Source of the DNA: Myxococcales bacterium
GTDB taxonomy: Bacteria; Myxococcota_A; UBA796; GCA-2862545
Direction: 5' to 3'
Assembly (NCBI GenBank): GCA_019634415.1
Contig: JAHQVJ010000129.1
Span: 62,001 to 126,000 of the forward strand
Length of the DNA stretch: 64,000 bases
The translations under genes and the position numbers were made by a program. Every line of letters begins with the position of its first letter. Position 1 is the first letter of the stretch. The notes beneath the pieces are model-generated. The model was not told the DNA's origin. It saw only the letters and a program-made list of their open reading frames with translations, and ran no database searches. Positions 1 through 9,185 of this stretch are shown piece after piece.

Positions 1-1
1 G

Positions 2-1243
2 CTGCTGTGCACCAACGCCAAGGCCACCGACGCGGTGCTCCCCGCGCAGCCCGACGTGCAGTTCATGGGGCTGGTGGGCTTCACCTCGGGGCTCGATCCC
101 GACTTCCAGCGCGCGCCGCTGAACCTCGTGGCGGTGATCGACAAGTCCTGCTCCATGTCGGGCGAGCCCATCGAGACGGTGAAGGCGGCGCTGCAGGCGG
201 TGACCCACCAGCTGCGTCCAGACGATCAGCTGTCCATCGTGCTGTACGGGTCCACCACCCACGTGCACCTGCCGCCTTCCACCGCCTCGAACGGGCGGAA
301 GCTGCGCGACGCCATCGCCGACATCGCCATCGACGGATCCACGAACATGGAGGCGGGGCTCACCCTGGGCTTCGATCTGGCGCGTCGCACGCGGCGTGGC
401 TTCGACGGTACCAGCCGGGTGATGCTGTTCACCGACGAGCGGCCCAACACCGGTCGCACCGATGCGGGCAGCTTCATGGGGCTGGCCCACGATGCGTCGG
501 TCGACTCGATCGGCATGACCACCGTGGGGGTGGGCGTGCAGTTCGGCGCCGAGCTGGCCCAGAAGGTGAGCTCCGTGCGCGGCGGCAACCTCTTCTTCTT
601 CTCTGATCACGCCGATCTGCGCGAGCAGATCCACTCCGACTTCGACCTGTGGGTCACCGAGCTGGCCTACGATCTGGAGCTGACGGTGCGCCCCGCGCCG
701 GGCCTGTCCATCGCCGGGGTCTACGGCGTGCCGGGCAGCCTGGTGCAGTGGACCGACGACGGCGCGCTGCAGCTGCAGGTGGCCACGATCTTCCCGAGCA
801 AGTCGCGAGGCGGGATCGCCGTGGCCTTCGCGGCCGACGACGCGCGCGGCAAGCGCCTGCGGCCCGGCGATGCGCTGGGCCGGGTGACGCTCGGCTACGA
901 GGCGCGGGACGGGGCGGGTGATCCCGTCACCCACCAGCTTCGCTGGTCGCAGCCGAGCCGCGCCGACGTCGGCTTGAGCCGGGTGATCGCCTTGGTGGAC
1001 GAGGCCACCACGCTGAAGAAGGCCACAGCACTGCATCACCAGAGCAACGACCAGGAGGGGGCCTACCAGCTGGTGCACGCGCTGCTGGGTCGGCTGCAGT
1101 CCAGCCGCGACGGGGCACTGGAGCCCGAGCGCGATCTGGTGCGCCAGCTCGACGCCACCCTGGCGCGCCTCGCGGGCCGGGCAGGGGAGGCGCCCGCCCT
1201 GACCACCCAGCTCGATCCGGTCACCGGGTTGCCCGGTCGCTAG
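2..1243 (+). CDS. VWA-domain protein, 5' end outside window
   Basis: The reading frame is open from the first bases of the window, so the N terminus is missing and 413 residues are visible. A von Willebrand factor A domain starts about 45 residues in: VAVIDKSCSMSG gives the DxSxS metal-ion (MIDAS) site, GSTNM supplies the conserved Thr and LFTDERPN the conserved Asp. The C-terminal half is a beta-rich domain followed by a helical tail, as in bacterial YfbK/Ca-activated-channel-like VWA proteins, which act in protein-protein contact at the cell envelope. Whether a signal peptide or lipobox precedes it cannot be seen. Its stop codon overlaps the stop of the convergent hydrolase gene. The family call is firm; the biological role is unknown. 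Confidence 0.85.
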   Translation: MLCTNAKATDAVLPAQPDVQFMGLVGFTSGLDPDFQRAPLNLVAVIDKSCSMSGEPIETVKAALQAVTHQLRPDDQLSIVLYGSTTHVHLPPSTASNGRKLRDAIADIAIDGSTNMEAGLTLGFDLARRTRRGFDGTSRVMLFTDERPNTGRTDAGSFMGLAHDASVDSIGMTTVGVGVQFGAELAQKVSSVRGGNLFFFSDHADLREQIHSDFDLWVTELAYDLELTVRPAPGLSIAGVYGVPGSLVQWTDDGALQLQVATIFPSKSRGGIAVAFAADDARGKRLRPGDALGRVTLGYEARDGAGDPVTHQLRWSQPSRADVGLSRVIALVDEATTLKKATALHHQSNDQEGAYQLVHALLGRLQSSRDGALEPERDLVRQLDATLARLAGRAGEAPALTTQLDPVTGLPGR

Positions 1244-2673
1244 GGTGCGGGCTGCGGCGGGCCGTGCACGCGGGTCATGGCCGCCAGCAGCTCGGCCTCG
1301 CTCACGGTGAAAGGGGGCCCGTCCGGGTCGTCCGCCAGCATCTTCGGGATCAGCACCTGCCGCACCGGCGTGAGCAGATCGAAGTGGCTGGCGCGGGGCA
1401 CCGGATGCAGCGTCATGGTGGCGCCGCTCGAGGTGGCCAGGCGCGCCATGGCCGCTGCGTCGCCCATGCTCGAGGCGTCGCCCTCGAAGTAGTACACCGG
1501 GTGCTTCAGATCGCTCGCCCAGTGGATGGCGGAGCGCAGGCGCACGTGCAGGGAGTCGGACGTGTCGAAGGGCATGTCGCGGTAGTGCACGTCCTGCAGC
1601 GACGCGCGGCCCCCGAACACCAGCGTGGCTCGCGCCTCGGCTCCGGCCACCGCCGCCAGCAGCACGTTCGTGCCGCCCGTGCTGTGGCCGGCCAGGTAGA
1701 TCCGGCGCGGATCCACCCAGGACAGCGTCTTCAGGTGGGTCAGCGCCGCCAGCAGGTCCTGCGTCTCCCCGTAGAAGATCTCCATGTCGCCCGGGTTGTC
1801 GAGCTCTCCGCGGAAGGCGGGCGCGAAGACCACGAAGCCCGCGTCCACGAAGTCCATGGCGCTCTGGTCGTTGTCGACGGGGCGCCGCTCCCACACCACC
1901 GAGGGGCCGCCGAAGCCGCCCTCCACCCACAGCACTGCCGGGTGTCGCTGTCCGTCGCCGGGATCGCGGGTCAGGAAGCCCTGCAGCTCCACCTCCCCCG
2001 CGGCGTAGGCGATGCGCTCGAAGGGGGCGTCCTCGGGAAGCTGGGCGGCGATGCCCAGGCGCTTGGGGAGCGTGGTGAGCTGGGCGCGCTCGCGGGCCTC
2101 CAGCAGCGGCAGCGGATCGAGGTCCATCGCCGCCGGGGCATCGCCCCAGGGGATCTGCGGCGAGGTGGGCAGCACCAGCAGCGACTCGGTCAGCGCAGCC
2201 GTCCTGGGCTCGTTGCGCACCCAGGCCTCGCGCGTGGACCAGATCTGCAGGAACAGCAGGCCGTGGGGAGCATCCACCACCACCATGCGGCGGCGGATGG
2301 CCACGTCGTCGTGGGTGCCCTCCATGTCGCGCCAGGCGGCGGGACGGCCGCTGACGGTGGTGAACACCACGTCGCCCACCGGCGTCTCGTCGATCACGGC
2401 CTCGTCGAGGTGAGCGGTGAGGGAGGTGGGGGGCAGCTCGTTGCGGTCCACGCTCTCGATGGCCAGGTACAGCTCCGAGAACGGTGCGCCCAGGGCGATG
2501 GCCGCCCCCGGGAGCAGGTCCATGGGCATCATGCCGCGCACCGGGGTGATTCGGCAGTGGCAGTCCACGGACTGCACGGGCTCGGGCGGCCCGAGGAGGC
2601 CGCAGGCGAGGGTGGTCAGCACGACGAGGAACACGGGCCAGCGCACGAGGGCTCCAAAGGCGTGGATCCACAT
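1240..2673 (-). CDS. lipoprotein alpha/beta hydrolase (prolyl-oligopeptidase-like)
   Basis: The 477-residue product begins MWIHAFGALVRWP and has a hydrophobic stretch ending in a lipobox (TLACG), so it is probably a lipoprotein. The frame is open further upstream, but only this start gives a signal peptide. The C-terminal half carries the nucleophile elbow GHSTGG, a later acidic residue near YYFEGDASS and a His in RASHFDLL, the order expected for a Ser-Asp-His catalytic triad in the S9/dienelactone-hydrolase group. The N-terminal 200 residues are a separate beta-rich domain I do not recognise. A secreted esterase or peptidase is likely; the substrate is unknown. It converges on the VWA gene with overlapping stops. 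Confidence 0.8.
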   Translation of the reverse strand: MWIHAFGALVRWPVFLVVLTTLACGLLGPPEPVQSVDCHCRITPVRGMMPMDLLPGAAIALGAPFSELYLAIESVDRNELPPTSLTAHLDEAVIDETPVGDVVFTTVSGRPAAWRDMEGTHDDVAIRRRMVVVDAPHGLLFLQIWSTREAWVRNEPRTAALTESLLVLPTSPQIPWGDAPAAMDLDPLPLLEARERAQLTTLPKRLGIAAQLPEDAPFERIAYAAGEVELQGFLTRDPGDGQRHPAVLWVEGGFGGPSVVWERRPVDNDQSAMDFVDAGFVVFAPAFRGELDNPGDMEIFYGETQDLLAALTHLKTLSWVDPRRIYLAGHSTGGTNVLLAAVAGAEARATLVFGGRASLQDVHYRDMPFDTSDSLHVRLRSAIHWASDLKHPVYYFEGDASSMGDAAAMARLATSSGATMTLHPVPRASHFDLLTPVRQVLIPKMLADDPDGPPFTVSEAELLAAMTRVHGPPQPAP

Positions 2674-2775
2674 AGGTCTTGGCGGGGCGGGATGCAGCCG
2701 CCGGGTGAGTGCGCCCAGATCGCGGATGCGCATGCGGGGTGGGGCGGGTCGGTTCCCTCGCGATAGGATCGGGGC

Positions 2776-3426
2776 ATGTCCATGCCCGCCTCCGATCCAC
2801 GCCGTGCGCCCCTCGAACACGGTCAACGCCTAACCTCCGAGGAGTTCGACACCCGCTATGAGGCGTCACCGCACATTCGTAAGGCGGAGTTGATTCGGGG
2901 GGTCGTGGTCGTGGCGAGTCCGACCAGTGTGGACCACGGTCTGTGTCATGGCGACGTGGTGACGTGGCTGGGGGTCTACGAGGCGCATCGTATGGGTGAG
3001 GTTCAGCGGCTGCTGGCGCCCACGGTGCATCTGGTGAACGGGGCACGCGTGGAGCCCGATGGGGTGCTCAGGAGGCTCGGGCCAGACGGCGCCTCGCGTG
3101 TCGTGGGCGAGGGCCCAGCCGCACGGGTGCACGGGGCACCGGAGCTGCTCGTGGAGGTATCCATCGCCACGCGGACGATGGATCTGGACGACGTGCACGG
3201 CAAGATGGCGGACTATCGAGAGTCGGGGGTGCGGGAGTACCTGGTGGTGGCTCCCGCACAGCGCGAGGCCACCTGGCTCGTCTTGCAAGATGGGGCCTAC
3301 GTGTCCATCGAGCCTACGCACGACGGCGTGCTGCAGAGTCGGGTGTTCCCGGGGCTGCGGTTGGACGTGGCGGCGCTGTTCGAGCGGGATCTGAGCCGGC
3401 TGCTGGCGGTGCTTCAGTCGTCCTGA
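2776..3426 (+). CDS. Uma2-family (DUF820) PD-(D/E)XK nuclease-like protein
   Basis: This 216-residue protein has the Uma2/DUF820 layout: an acidic EPDGVL motif, then PELLVEVSIAT, then GKMADYRESGVREYLVV, corresponding to the D...E-x-S...K/Y...GV-EY pattern of the restriction-endonuclease-like fold. Such genes are abundant in cyanobacteria and Myxococcota, often in many copies, and their function is still unclear; DNA cleavage is assumed from the fold. The ATG at 2776 has only a weak upstream purine run. The 3' end overlaps the degenerate TIR tail on the other strand by 13 bases. Residues 1-25 look non-conserved, so a later start is possible. Confidence 0.8.
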   Translation: MSMPASDPRRAPLEHGQRLTSEEFDTRYEASPHIRKAELIRGVVVVASPTSVDHGLCHGDVVTWLGVYEAHRMGEVQRLLAPTVHLVNGARVEPDGVLRRLGPDGASRVVGEGPAARVHGAPELLVEVSIATRTMDLDDVHGKMADYRESGVREYLVVAPAQREATWLVLQDGAYVSIEPTHDGVLQSRVFPGLRLDVAALFERDLSRLLAVLQSS

Positions 3427-5302
3427 GCGGCGAGCTCGCGGCTCACGCGGGCGACGATGGCGGCCACGTCGTCGAGGCTGCCGTGGTCGGGGAGGCTGAT
3501 AGCGTGCACGATCCCCAGGCCGTAGGGCACGCCGTCGGGATCGTCGGGCACGCCGTCGAGGTAGAGCGGGATCAGGCGGTGGCTGAAGGTGCGGGTGAGA
3601 ACGATGCCGCGCTGGACCTGCTCACGCTGGGTTTGGTCGGTCGCGAAGGCCGGGGAGAGCGCTGCCAGCGTGATGCGGGCGGTGCGCTGAGCGTTCCAAG
3701 GCGCGGGTCCAGATCTCGCCGGGCTGCAGATGCTCGCGGTCGAGGAAGACCCCGAGGCCGTGCTTACGCAGGGCGTCGGCGAGGGCTGTGGCGCGCTCGG
3801 CATCGGCGCGGGCGTAGGTGAGGAAGACGTCCCAGGCGGGAGCGCGGGCGGCGGTGGCCGCTCCCAGACGCCCAGCGCCAGCAGCCGGTCCGCCGCCACC
3901 TCCGCCCCCGAGACCGCCACGACGCCTGCAGGGCGGTCGCTGCCTCCAGCGGCACCGGCACCTCCAACACCGCCGACGCCTCCGCCAGCGCACGCTCCGA
4001 GGCCTTCAGCAGCCCCACCAGCGCATCCAGCCGCACCCGCTCGAAGAACCCCGCCACCTCTGCATCCGGCAGCGCCGACAGTGCGCGGGCCTCCAGCTGC
4101 TCCAGCACCTGATCCACCACCTCCGCCCGGTCGCCGTCCGAGGCCAGCTGGAGCAGCTGCGTGGTCAGCCCCGGGTTGCCGCGACCCAGCTCCGCACACC
4201 GCTCTCGCAGCGCCGCGGTCACGCCCGCCGCCGCCGGTAGCCGAACCCGCTCGTCGGGCTGCAAGCCGCCCAGGGCCACGCGCTCGAGGGTCGCCAGGCG
4301 CTGTCCGCGCACCTCGAAGTCGAAGCGCGAGGTCCAGATCAGCCGTCCCAGCGGGCTCCTCGCCCGCCGCCAGGCCCGCAGCACCGCTGCCAGCACCTCG
4401 TCGTAGCTCCAGATCGTCCAGCACCAGCAGCAACGGCTCGCGCTCCAGTGCGTCCGCCAGCGCTCGCTCCACCACCTCCGGTCCGGCGAAGCTCGTCCAG
4501 CTTGGCCGCCACCGATCTGCCCACTCCGAGGGCATCGCGTCCGCTACTGCATCGAGCACGCTGCGCGCGTCCAGCTGCGCCGCTCCGTGGCACACCACCA
4601 GGCGGAATCCTCGCTCCGACACCGTCAGTCGGTCCGCCAGCCGCGCCGCCAGGCTCGACTTGCCCAGCTGCCCGACCCCCCGCATGGGTGCCGCCCCGCA
4701 AGGTGCGCAGGCATCGCTGCATCAGGCGCCGCCGCCCCACGAAGCTCATGGCGTCGGCCACCGGAACCTCACGGTTGTCGCCGAACCAGCGAACCTCCGC
4801 GCGCCAGCCACGTGTACAGCGCCGTCGTGAATGCAGTGGCCTCGCCATCCGACACCGTGCCCGCCCAGCCCATCACCGCCCGGAATCCCTCGCCCAACAG
4901 CGCCTGCGCCAGCGAGTCCACGGCTTCGTCGTCTCCGGCCTCCGCCGTCTCGCAGGCCGACACCACGCACAGCCCCACGTCGCCCGCCTTCCGCGGGCGG
5001 GGCTCGCGCAGCAGCTCTCACGGCGCCTGCAGCAGCGCCCGCTCCTCCGGCGGTGCCACGATCTCCAGCACGGTGTGGTGTGACTGCTGGCACAAAAGAC
5101 GTCCCCACCCACACCCATCGTCGAGCCATGAAAACAGCTCGATGCCAACCTGGACCAGCGCCTCGTGTCTGCGTGCTCGCCAGGCCTCGTGGTAGCCACG
5201 GGCAAGCCCCTCTAGCAGCGACCGATCGTCCTGGGTGAAGCTGCGCCGCTGGCCCGTGGACAGCTGGAGGTGGTGCGGGTCGTCGCATCGCAGCTGCAGC
5301 AA
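3414..5302 (-). pseudogene. degenerate CHAT - STAND ATPase - TIR gene
   Basis: Pieces of one multidomain protein can be read in order across all three minus-strand frames. The N-terminal CHAT part (TTG at 5302, preceded by GGAGG) runs to VAPPEERALLQAP, then a TGA at 5018-5020 replaces the Trp of the usual PWELL motif, and the same frame resumes with ELLREP and SACETAEAGDDEAVDSLAQALL. The roughly 100 residues normally lying between PWELL and SACETA are missing. After a shift near 4790 comes FVGRRRLMQRCL, then near 4690 a P-loop GVGQLGKSSLAARL and LLLVLDDLE, then after about 4405 a helical region. The TIR domain (WDVFLTYARADAERA ... LIPLYLDGVPDD) is itself split near 3690. CHAT is a caspase-like peptidase and TIR an NADase or scaffold, so the ancestor was probably a death-effector or defence-type protein. 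Flanking genes are intact, which favours true decay. Confidence 0.85.
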
Positions 5303-5498
5303 AGGACCTCCGTCGCTCAGCAGTCTACACGGTGACGCGAATTGTTGTTCCCTCGTCTCACGTGCTCGATTACCGTCACTACAGAGCGGACGAGCGTGGA
5401 TCTGCCTTCCCGAGGATCCGGCTCGAGCGATCAGATCTGCCCCCACGGACCATCCAGTCGGGTACAACTGACACGTCCCGTTCCTCTGGGGGAAAGAC

Positions 5499-7685
5499 AT
5501 GCTCACCGCCCGCTGGGTGCTGCCTGCCATGCTGATCGCGCTGTCGCTGTCGTGCAATGGCAACAAGGACGACACCGACACCGACACCACCACCGATGCC
5601 CAGCCCACGGGCGACACCGGTGAGCCCGTGGACTCCGAGTTCGGTCTCGACAGCCGACCCGCCAACCCCACCTGTATCGCCGGTGCGCGCCCCATCGTGG
5701 GCTCGCAGGCCGCCCTCGTGCGGCAGTTCCCGAACCTCGGGTTCTCCTTCGGCAACGTGGCGCTGCAAGCGCCTGGCGACACCGACCACTGGTACGTCGC
5801 CACCCTCGGCGGGGAGATCCACCGCTTCGACGCCACCGATCCCGACGTCGACGCCACCGAGCTGGTTGCAGACGTGCCCGTGCGCACCGGCTTCGAGCGC
5901 GGCCTGCTGTCGATGGCGTTCCACCCCGACTTCCAGAGCAACGGCTACCTCTACCTGTACGCCTCGCGGGGCCAGGCCGGGGGCAACGTCGATCACGTCG
6001 CCCGCATCTCTCGCCTCGAGAGCACCGATGGTGGCGCCAGCTTCGATCTGAAGACAGAGACCACCATCCTCGAGTTCGATCAGCCCGCCGGCAACCACAA
6101 CGGCGGCACGCTGCTGTTCGACAACGATGGCTACCTGCTGCTGTCCAACGGCGACGGTGGCGGCAACGCCAACACCAGCCAGAACACCAACAACCTCCTC
6201 GGCAACGTGCTGCGCATCGACGTGGACGGCGGCGACCCCTATGCCATCCCGTCCGACAACCCCTTCGCCACCGGCGGTGGCGCCCCCGAGATCTATGCTT
6301 GGGGCTTGCGCAATCCCTACCGCATGAGCATCGACCGCCCCACCGGCGAGCTGTACGTGGGCGACGTCGGCGAGGTGTCCTTCGAGGAGATCTCGAAGAT
6401 CGAGCTCGGCGGCAACTACGGCTGGCCCCTCATGGAGGGCTTCGACTGCCGCGTGAGCGACGAGGAGTGCGAGGAGGCAGGGCTCACGCTGCCCGAGCTC
6501 GACTACGGCCGCCAGGGTGGGGGCGCGTCGGTCATGGTGGGCGACGTGTACCGGGGCTCGCTGGTGCCCGCGCTGCAGGGCGTGCTGCTCTACAACGACT
6601 ACTACCGCAACGAGATCCGCGGCATGTTCGCCGATGCGCAGACCGGCGAGATCGACAGCCGTGCCGTGGTGCAGAGCTCGGGGATCACGGCCGTGCACTA
6701 CCACACCGGCCACGACGGCGAGCTGTATGTGCTCGACCAGGGGGGCAACGGCGGTCTGTACCGCTTCGAGCCCGCGCCCAACGCGCCCATCGACACGTTC
6801 CCCACGCTGCTGTCCGAGACCGGCTGCATGGATCCGAGCGACGTCACCATGCCCGGTCCCGGCCTCATCCCCTACGACGTGGCGCACACCTTCTGGGCCG
6901 ACGACGGCGACAAGCAGCGCTGGATGGCGCTGCCGGACGGACAGACCGTCACCATCGACGCAGACGGCGACTGGCTGTTCCCCGTGGGCACGGTGCTGGT
7001 CAAGCAGTTCCGCCGCGACGGCGAGCTGCTCGAGACCCGCCTGATGATGCACCACGACGACGGCTGGGGCGGCTACAGCTACGTCTACGACGACGCGGGC
7101 ACCGAGGCCGTCTTCTCCCGGGCCGGTGAGCTGATCGACGTGGGCAGCAGCCCCTGGGAGATCCCCACCCCCGCCGACTGCCTGGCCTGCCACACCGACG
7201 CCGCCAACCACGCCCTCGGCCTGGAGTCGCGGCAGCTCGCCATCGACATCACCTACCCGAGCACCAACCGGCGCGCGCCGCAGCTCGACACCCTGGCCCA
7301 CATCGGGGTGGTCGCCGATCCGGGGGCGCCCGAGGCGTTCCCCGCTCGCGATGGCACGGCGTCCGCCGAGGAGCTGGCGCGCACCTACCTGCACGTCAAC
7401 TGCTCCTCCTGCCATCGGCCCGGCGTGGCCGGCCGTGCGGAGCTCGATCTGCGCGTCTCCACGGGGCTGGCGGAGACGGGCCTGTGCGATGCACCCGTCC
7501 TCGGCGGCCTCGGCAACGACAAGGCCCTGGTGATCACGCCCGGCGATCCCGCCGCCTCGGTGCTGGTGGACCGCATGTCCCGGCGCGACGCCCACGGCAT
7601 GCCGCCCATCGCCACCCACCGCGTCGACGATGACGGCGTGGCCCTGGTGGAGGCCTGGATCTCGTCGCTGTCGAGCTGTCCATAG
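5499..7685 (+). CDS. PQQ-type sugar dehydrogenase fused to diheme cytochrome c domain, lipoprotein
   Basis: The 728-residue protein has a lipoprotein signal (LIALSLSCNG) followed by a Thr/Asp linker. Residues about 50-430 form a glucose/sorbosone dehydrogenase beta-propeller, shown by GLLSMAFHPDF, NHNGG, YAWGLRNPYRMS, GELYVGDVG and GGNYGWP. The C-terminal part has two c-type heme sites, CLACH near residue 561 and CSSCH near 634, in the context seen in SO2930-type diheme proteins. In the family PQQ oxidises a sugar or aldose; the fused hemes would pass electrons straight to the respiratory chain in the periplasm or at the surface. The start ATG follows a GGGGGAAAG ribosome site. The gene stands alone, with the CHAT pseudogene upstream and divergent. 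Confidence 0.88.
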   Translation: MLTARWVLPAMLIALSLSCNGNKDDTDTDTTTDAQPTGDTGEPVDSEFGLDSRPANPTCIAGARPIVGSQAALVRQFPNLGFSFGNVALQAPGDTDHWYVATLGGEIHRFDATDPDVDATELVADVPVRTGFERGLLSMAFHPDFQSNGYLYLYASRGQAGGNVDHVARISRLESTDGGASFDLKTETTILEFDQPAGNHNGGTLLFDNDGYLLLSNGDGGGNANTSQNTNNLLGNVLRIDVDGGDPYAIPSDNPFATGGGAPEIYAWGLRNPYRMSIDRPTGELYVGDVGEVSFEEISKIELGGNYGWPLMEGFDCRVSDEECEEAGLTLPELDYGRQGGGASVMVGDVYRGSLVPALQGVLLYNDYYRNEIRGMFADAQTGEIDSRAVVQSSGITAVHYHTGHDGELYVLDQGGNGGLYRFEPAPNAPIDTFPTLLSETGCMDPSDVTMPGPGLIPYDVAHTFWADDGDKQRWMALPDGQTVTIDADGDWLFPVGTVLVKQFRRDGELLETRLMMHHDDGWGGYSYVYDDAGTEAVFSRAGELIDVGSSPWEIPTPADCLACHTDAANHALGLESRQLAIDITYPSTNRRAPQLDTLAHIGVVADPGAPEAFPARDGTASAEELARTYLHVNCSSCHRPGVAGRAELDLRVSTGLAETGLCDAPVLGGLGNDKALVITPGDPAASVLVDRMSRRDAHGMPPIATHRVDDDGVALVEAWISSLSSCP

Positions 7686-7809
7686 AGCAGCACTCAGAAA
7701 CCTGTCCACAACACCGTCGGGCCTTCCAGGCCCGTTTCGACGGCGCCATGGCCAGGCCCCTGTGTCCTGCTCCCTCCCGGTGTCCGGTCGGCCTGGCGGC
7801 CGACCTCGA

Positions 7810-7854
7810 TAGAGCACCGCTCCGGAATGCTGTCGCATCCTGTGCGGTGCTCTA
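7810..7854. terminator. inverted repeat between convergent genes, possible terminator
   Basis: An 11-base arm TAGAGCACCGC at 7810-7820 pairs perfectly with GCGGTGCTCTA at 7844-7854, leaving a 23-base loop. The right arm includes the stop codon of the minus-strand citrate-synthase-like gene. It lies between two convergent genes, where a two-way terminator is expected. There is no U-tract, so a terminator role is inferred from position and pairing only. Confidence 0.5.
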
Positions 7855-9114
7855 GGGCAGCGAGGGAGGGCCCACGTACCTCGCCCGAGGTCGAAGCAGG
7901 CGCCCCGAGGCGCGCTGCTCCCGGGCGTGGGCCACCCAGCCCGCCGAGCGCCCCAGCGCGAAGAGGGCCGCAGCCGCCCCGCGCGGCAGCCCCACCGCGT
8001 GTCGCACCGCCACCAGCCCCACGTCGATGTTCGGGGCGGGGTGGCCCGCCTCGAGCATCGCCTGCACCAGCGCGTGTAGCGCCTGCTGGCGACGGTCCGA
8101 GGGGCCGCCGGCCCAGGCCACGGCGAGCAGCGCGTCGGCGCGTGGATCGCCCTCGCCGTACAGGGGGTGGCCGAAGCCCGGCACCGTCTCGCCGCGGCGA
8201 AACCGCTCCCCCAGCCAGGCGCGCACGTCGCCCGACGCCTCCGCCTCGTCGAGCATCGCCTCCACTCGATCCGACAGCCCGCCGTGCCGCGGCCCCGACA
8301 GCGTGCACAGCGCCGCCTGCACCACCGCGTACAGATCCGCGCCCGTGCCCGAGGCCACCCGCGCCGTGAAGCTGCTCGCGTTCAGCTCGTGATCGGCGCA
8401 CAGCACCAGCACGCGCTGCACCGCCTTCGCCCCCTGCGCGGGGGCGCCGTAGGCCCGCAGCACGGCCTCGGCCACCGTGGGCGCCTGCAGCGCTGCCTCC
8501 GCTCGCGCCTGCCAGCCCGTGCGCGGCCCGCACAGCGCCAGCAACGCGGCCATGCGCCGCACCATGCGGCGGGCCCGCGCCAGCTCCGCCACCTCCGTGA
8601 GCGCGTGGCGGAGCGGATCGGCGGCGGCCAGCGCGCCCACCGCCGTGCTGAGCACCACGTGGGGCGGCGCTCCCGCCGGGAGCAGCTGGGCGAGGGCCTC
8701 GGCCGGCACCCCCAGCCCCGGCGCCGTGAATCGCGGCGCGGTGCCGGGCAGCTCGCTGCCCCACAGCAGCTCGGCCACCGCCTCGAAGGGCACGTCGCCC
8801 TCCGCCAGCGCCGTCGCCACGTGCCCTCGGTAGGCTGGGCCGCGTAGGTCGATCGAGGTGATGGACGACTCCAGCACCGGCTGGCCGAAGTCCATCGCCG
8901 CCGCCGCTGCCGGCCCGTGCCCCTTGGCCGCGGAAGCACGTCTGCGCAGGGTCTCCACGTCCGACGCCAGGTACATGCGCTGCCGACGATCCGCAGCGGG
9001 CGCGATGCGGATCAAGCCGCGGCTCGCGTAGCTGTAGAGCGTGGAGCGCTTCACGCCCAGGGCAGAAGCAGCTTCTTCCGAGGTGAGGTACCCCGACAGT
9101 GGTTCCGAGTGCAT
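7852..9114 (-). CDS. citrate-synthase-like protein with N-terminal MerR-type helix-turn-helix
   Basis: Residues 8-45 (GYLTSEEAASALGVKRSTLY followed by SYASRGLIR) are a MerR/excisionase-like helix-turn-helix. The remaining ~350 residues have the citrate synthase fold, with the family's catalytic His in GPRHGGLSD, the second in GFGHPLYGEGDPRA and a late acidic residue in NIDVGL. ELNASSFTARV and GWVAHAREQRASGRLLRPRARYVGP also match the family. HTH-fused citrate synthase homologues are known, but their reaction (citrate, methylcitrate or a regulatory role) is not settled. It is divergent from a second citrate-synthase-like gene only 71 bases away, suggesting shared regulation and possibly a heteromeric enzyme. 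Confidence 0.85.
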   Translation of the reverse strand: MHSEPLSGYLTSEEAASALGVKRSTLYSYASRGLIRIAPAADRRQRMYLASDVETLRRRASAAKGHGPAAAAAMDFGQPVLESSITSIDLRGPAYRGHVATALAEGDVPFEAVAELLWGSELPGTAPRFTAPGLGVPAEALAQLLPAGAPPHVVLSTAVGALAAADPLRHALTEVAELARARRMVRRMAALLALCGPRTGWQARAEAALQAPTVAEAVLRAYGAPAQGAKAVQRVLVLCADHELNASSFTARVASGTGADLYAVVQAALCTLSGPRHGGLSDRVEAMLDEAEASGDVRAWLGERFRRGETVPGFGHPLYGEGDPRADALLAVAWAGGPSDRRQQALHALVQAMLEAGHPAPNIDVGLVAVRHAVGLPRGAAAALFALGRSAGWVAHAREQRASGRLLRPRARYVGPPSLP

Positions 9115-9185
9115 GGGGTGGTCTACAGCAGCTCGATTCGTCGATCAAGGTATCTACGTGTGACGTCTTCCCATGGGAGGTGCTC

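Noticed and set aside
3414..5302. Explaining the CHAT-TIR frameshifts as poor sequence quality
   Set aside because: Neighbouring genes of similar GC are free of frameshifts over many kilobases, and deleted segments accompany the shifts.
5379..7838. 819-codon minus-strand open frame
   Set aside because: It is antisense to the sugar dehydrogenase gene, has no ribosome site or domain, and its Val/Gly/His-rich composition is that of a shadow frame in GC-rich DNA.
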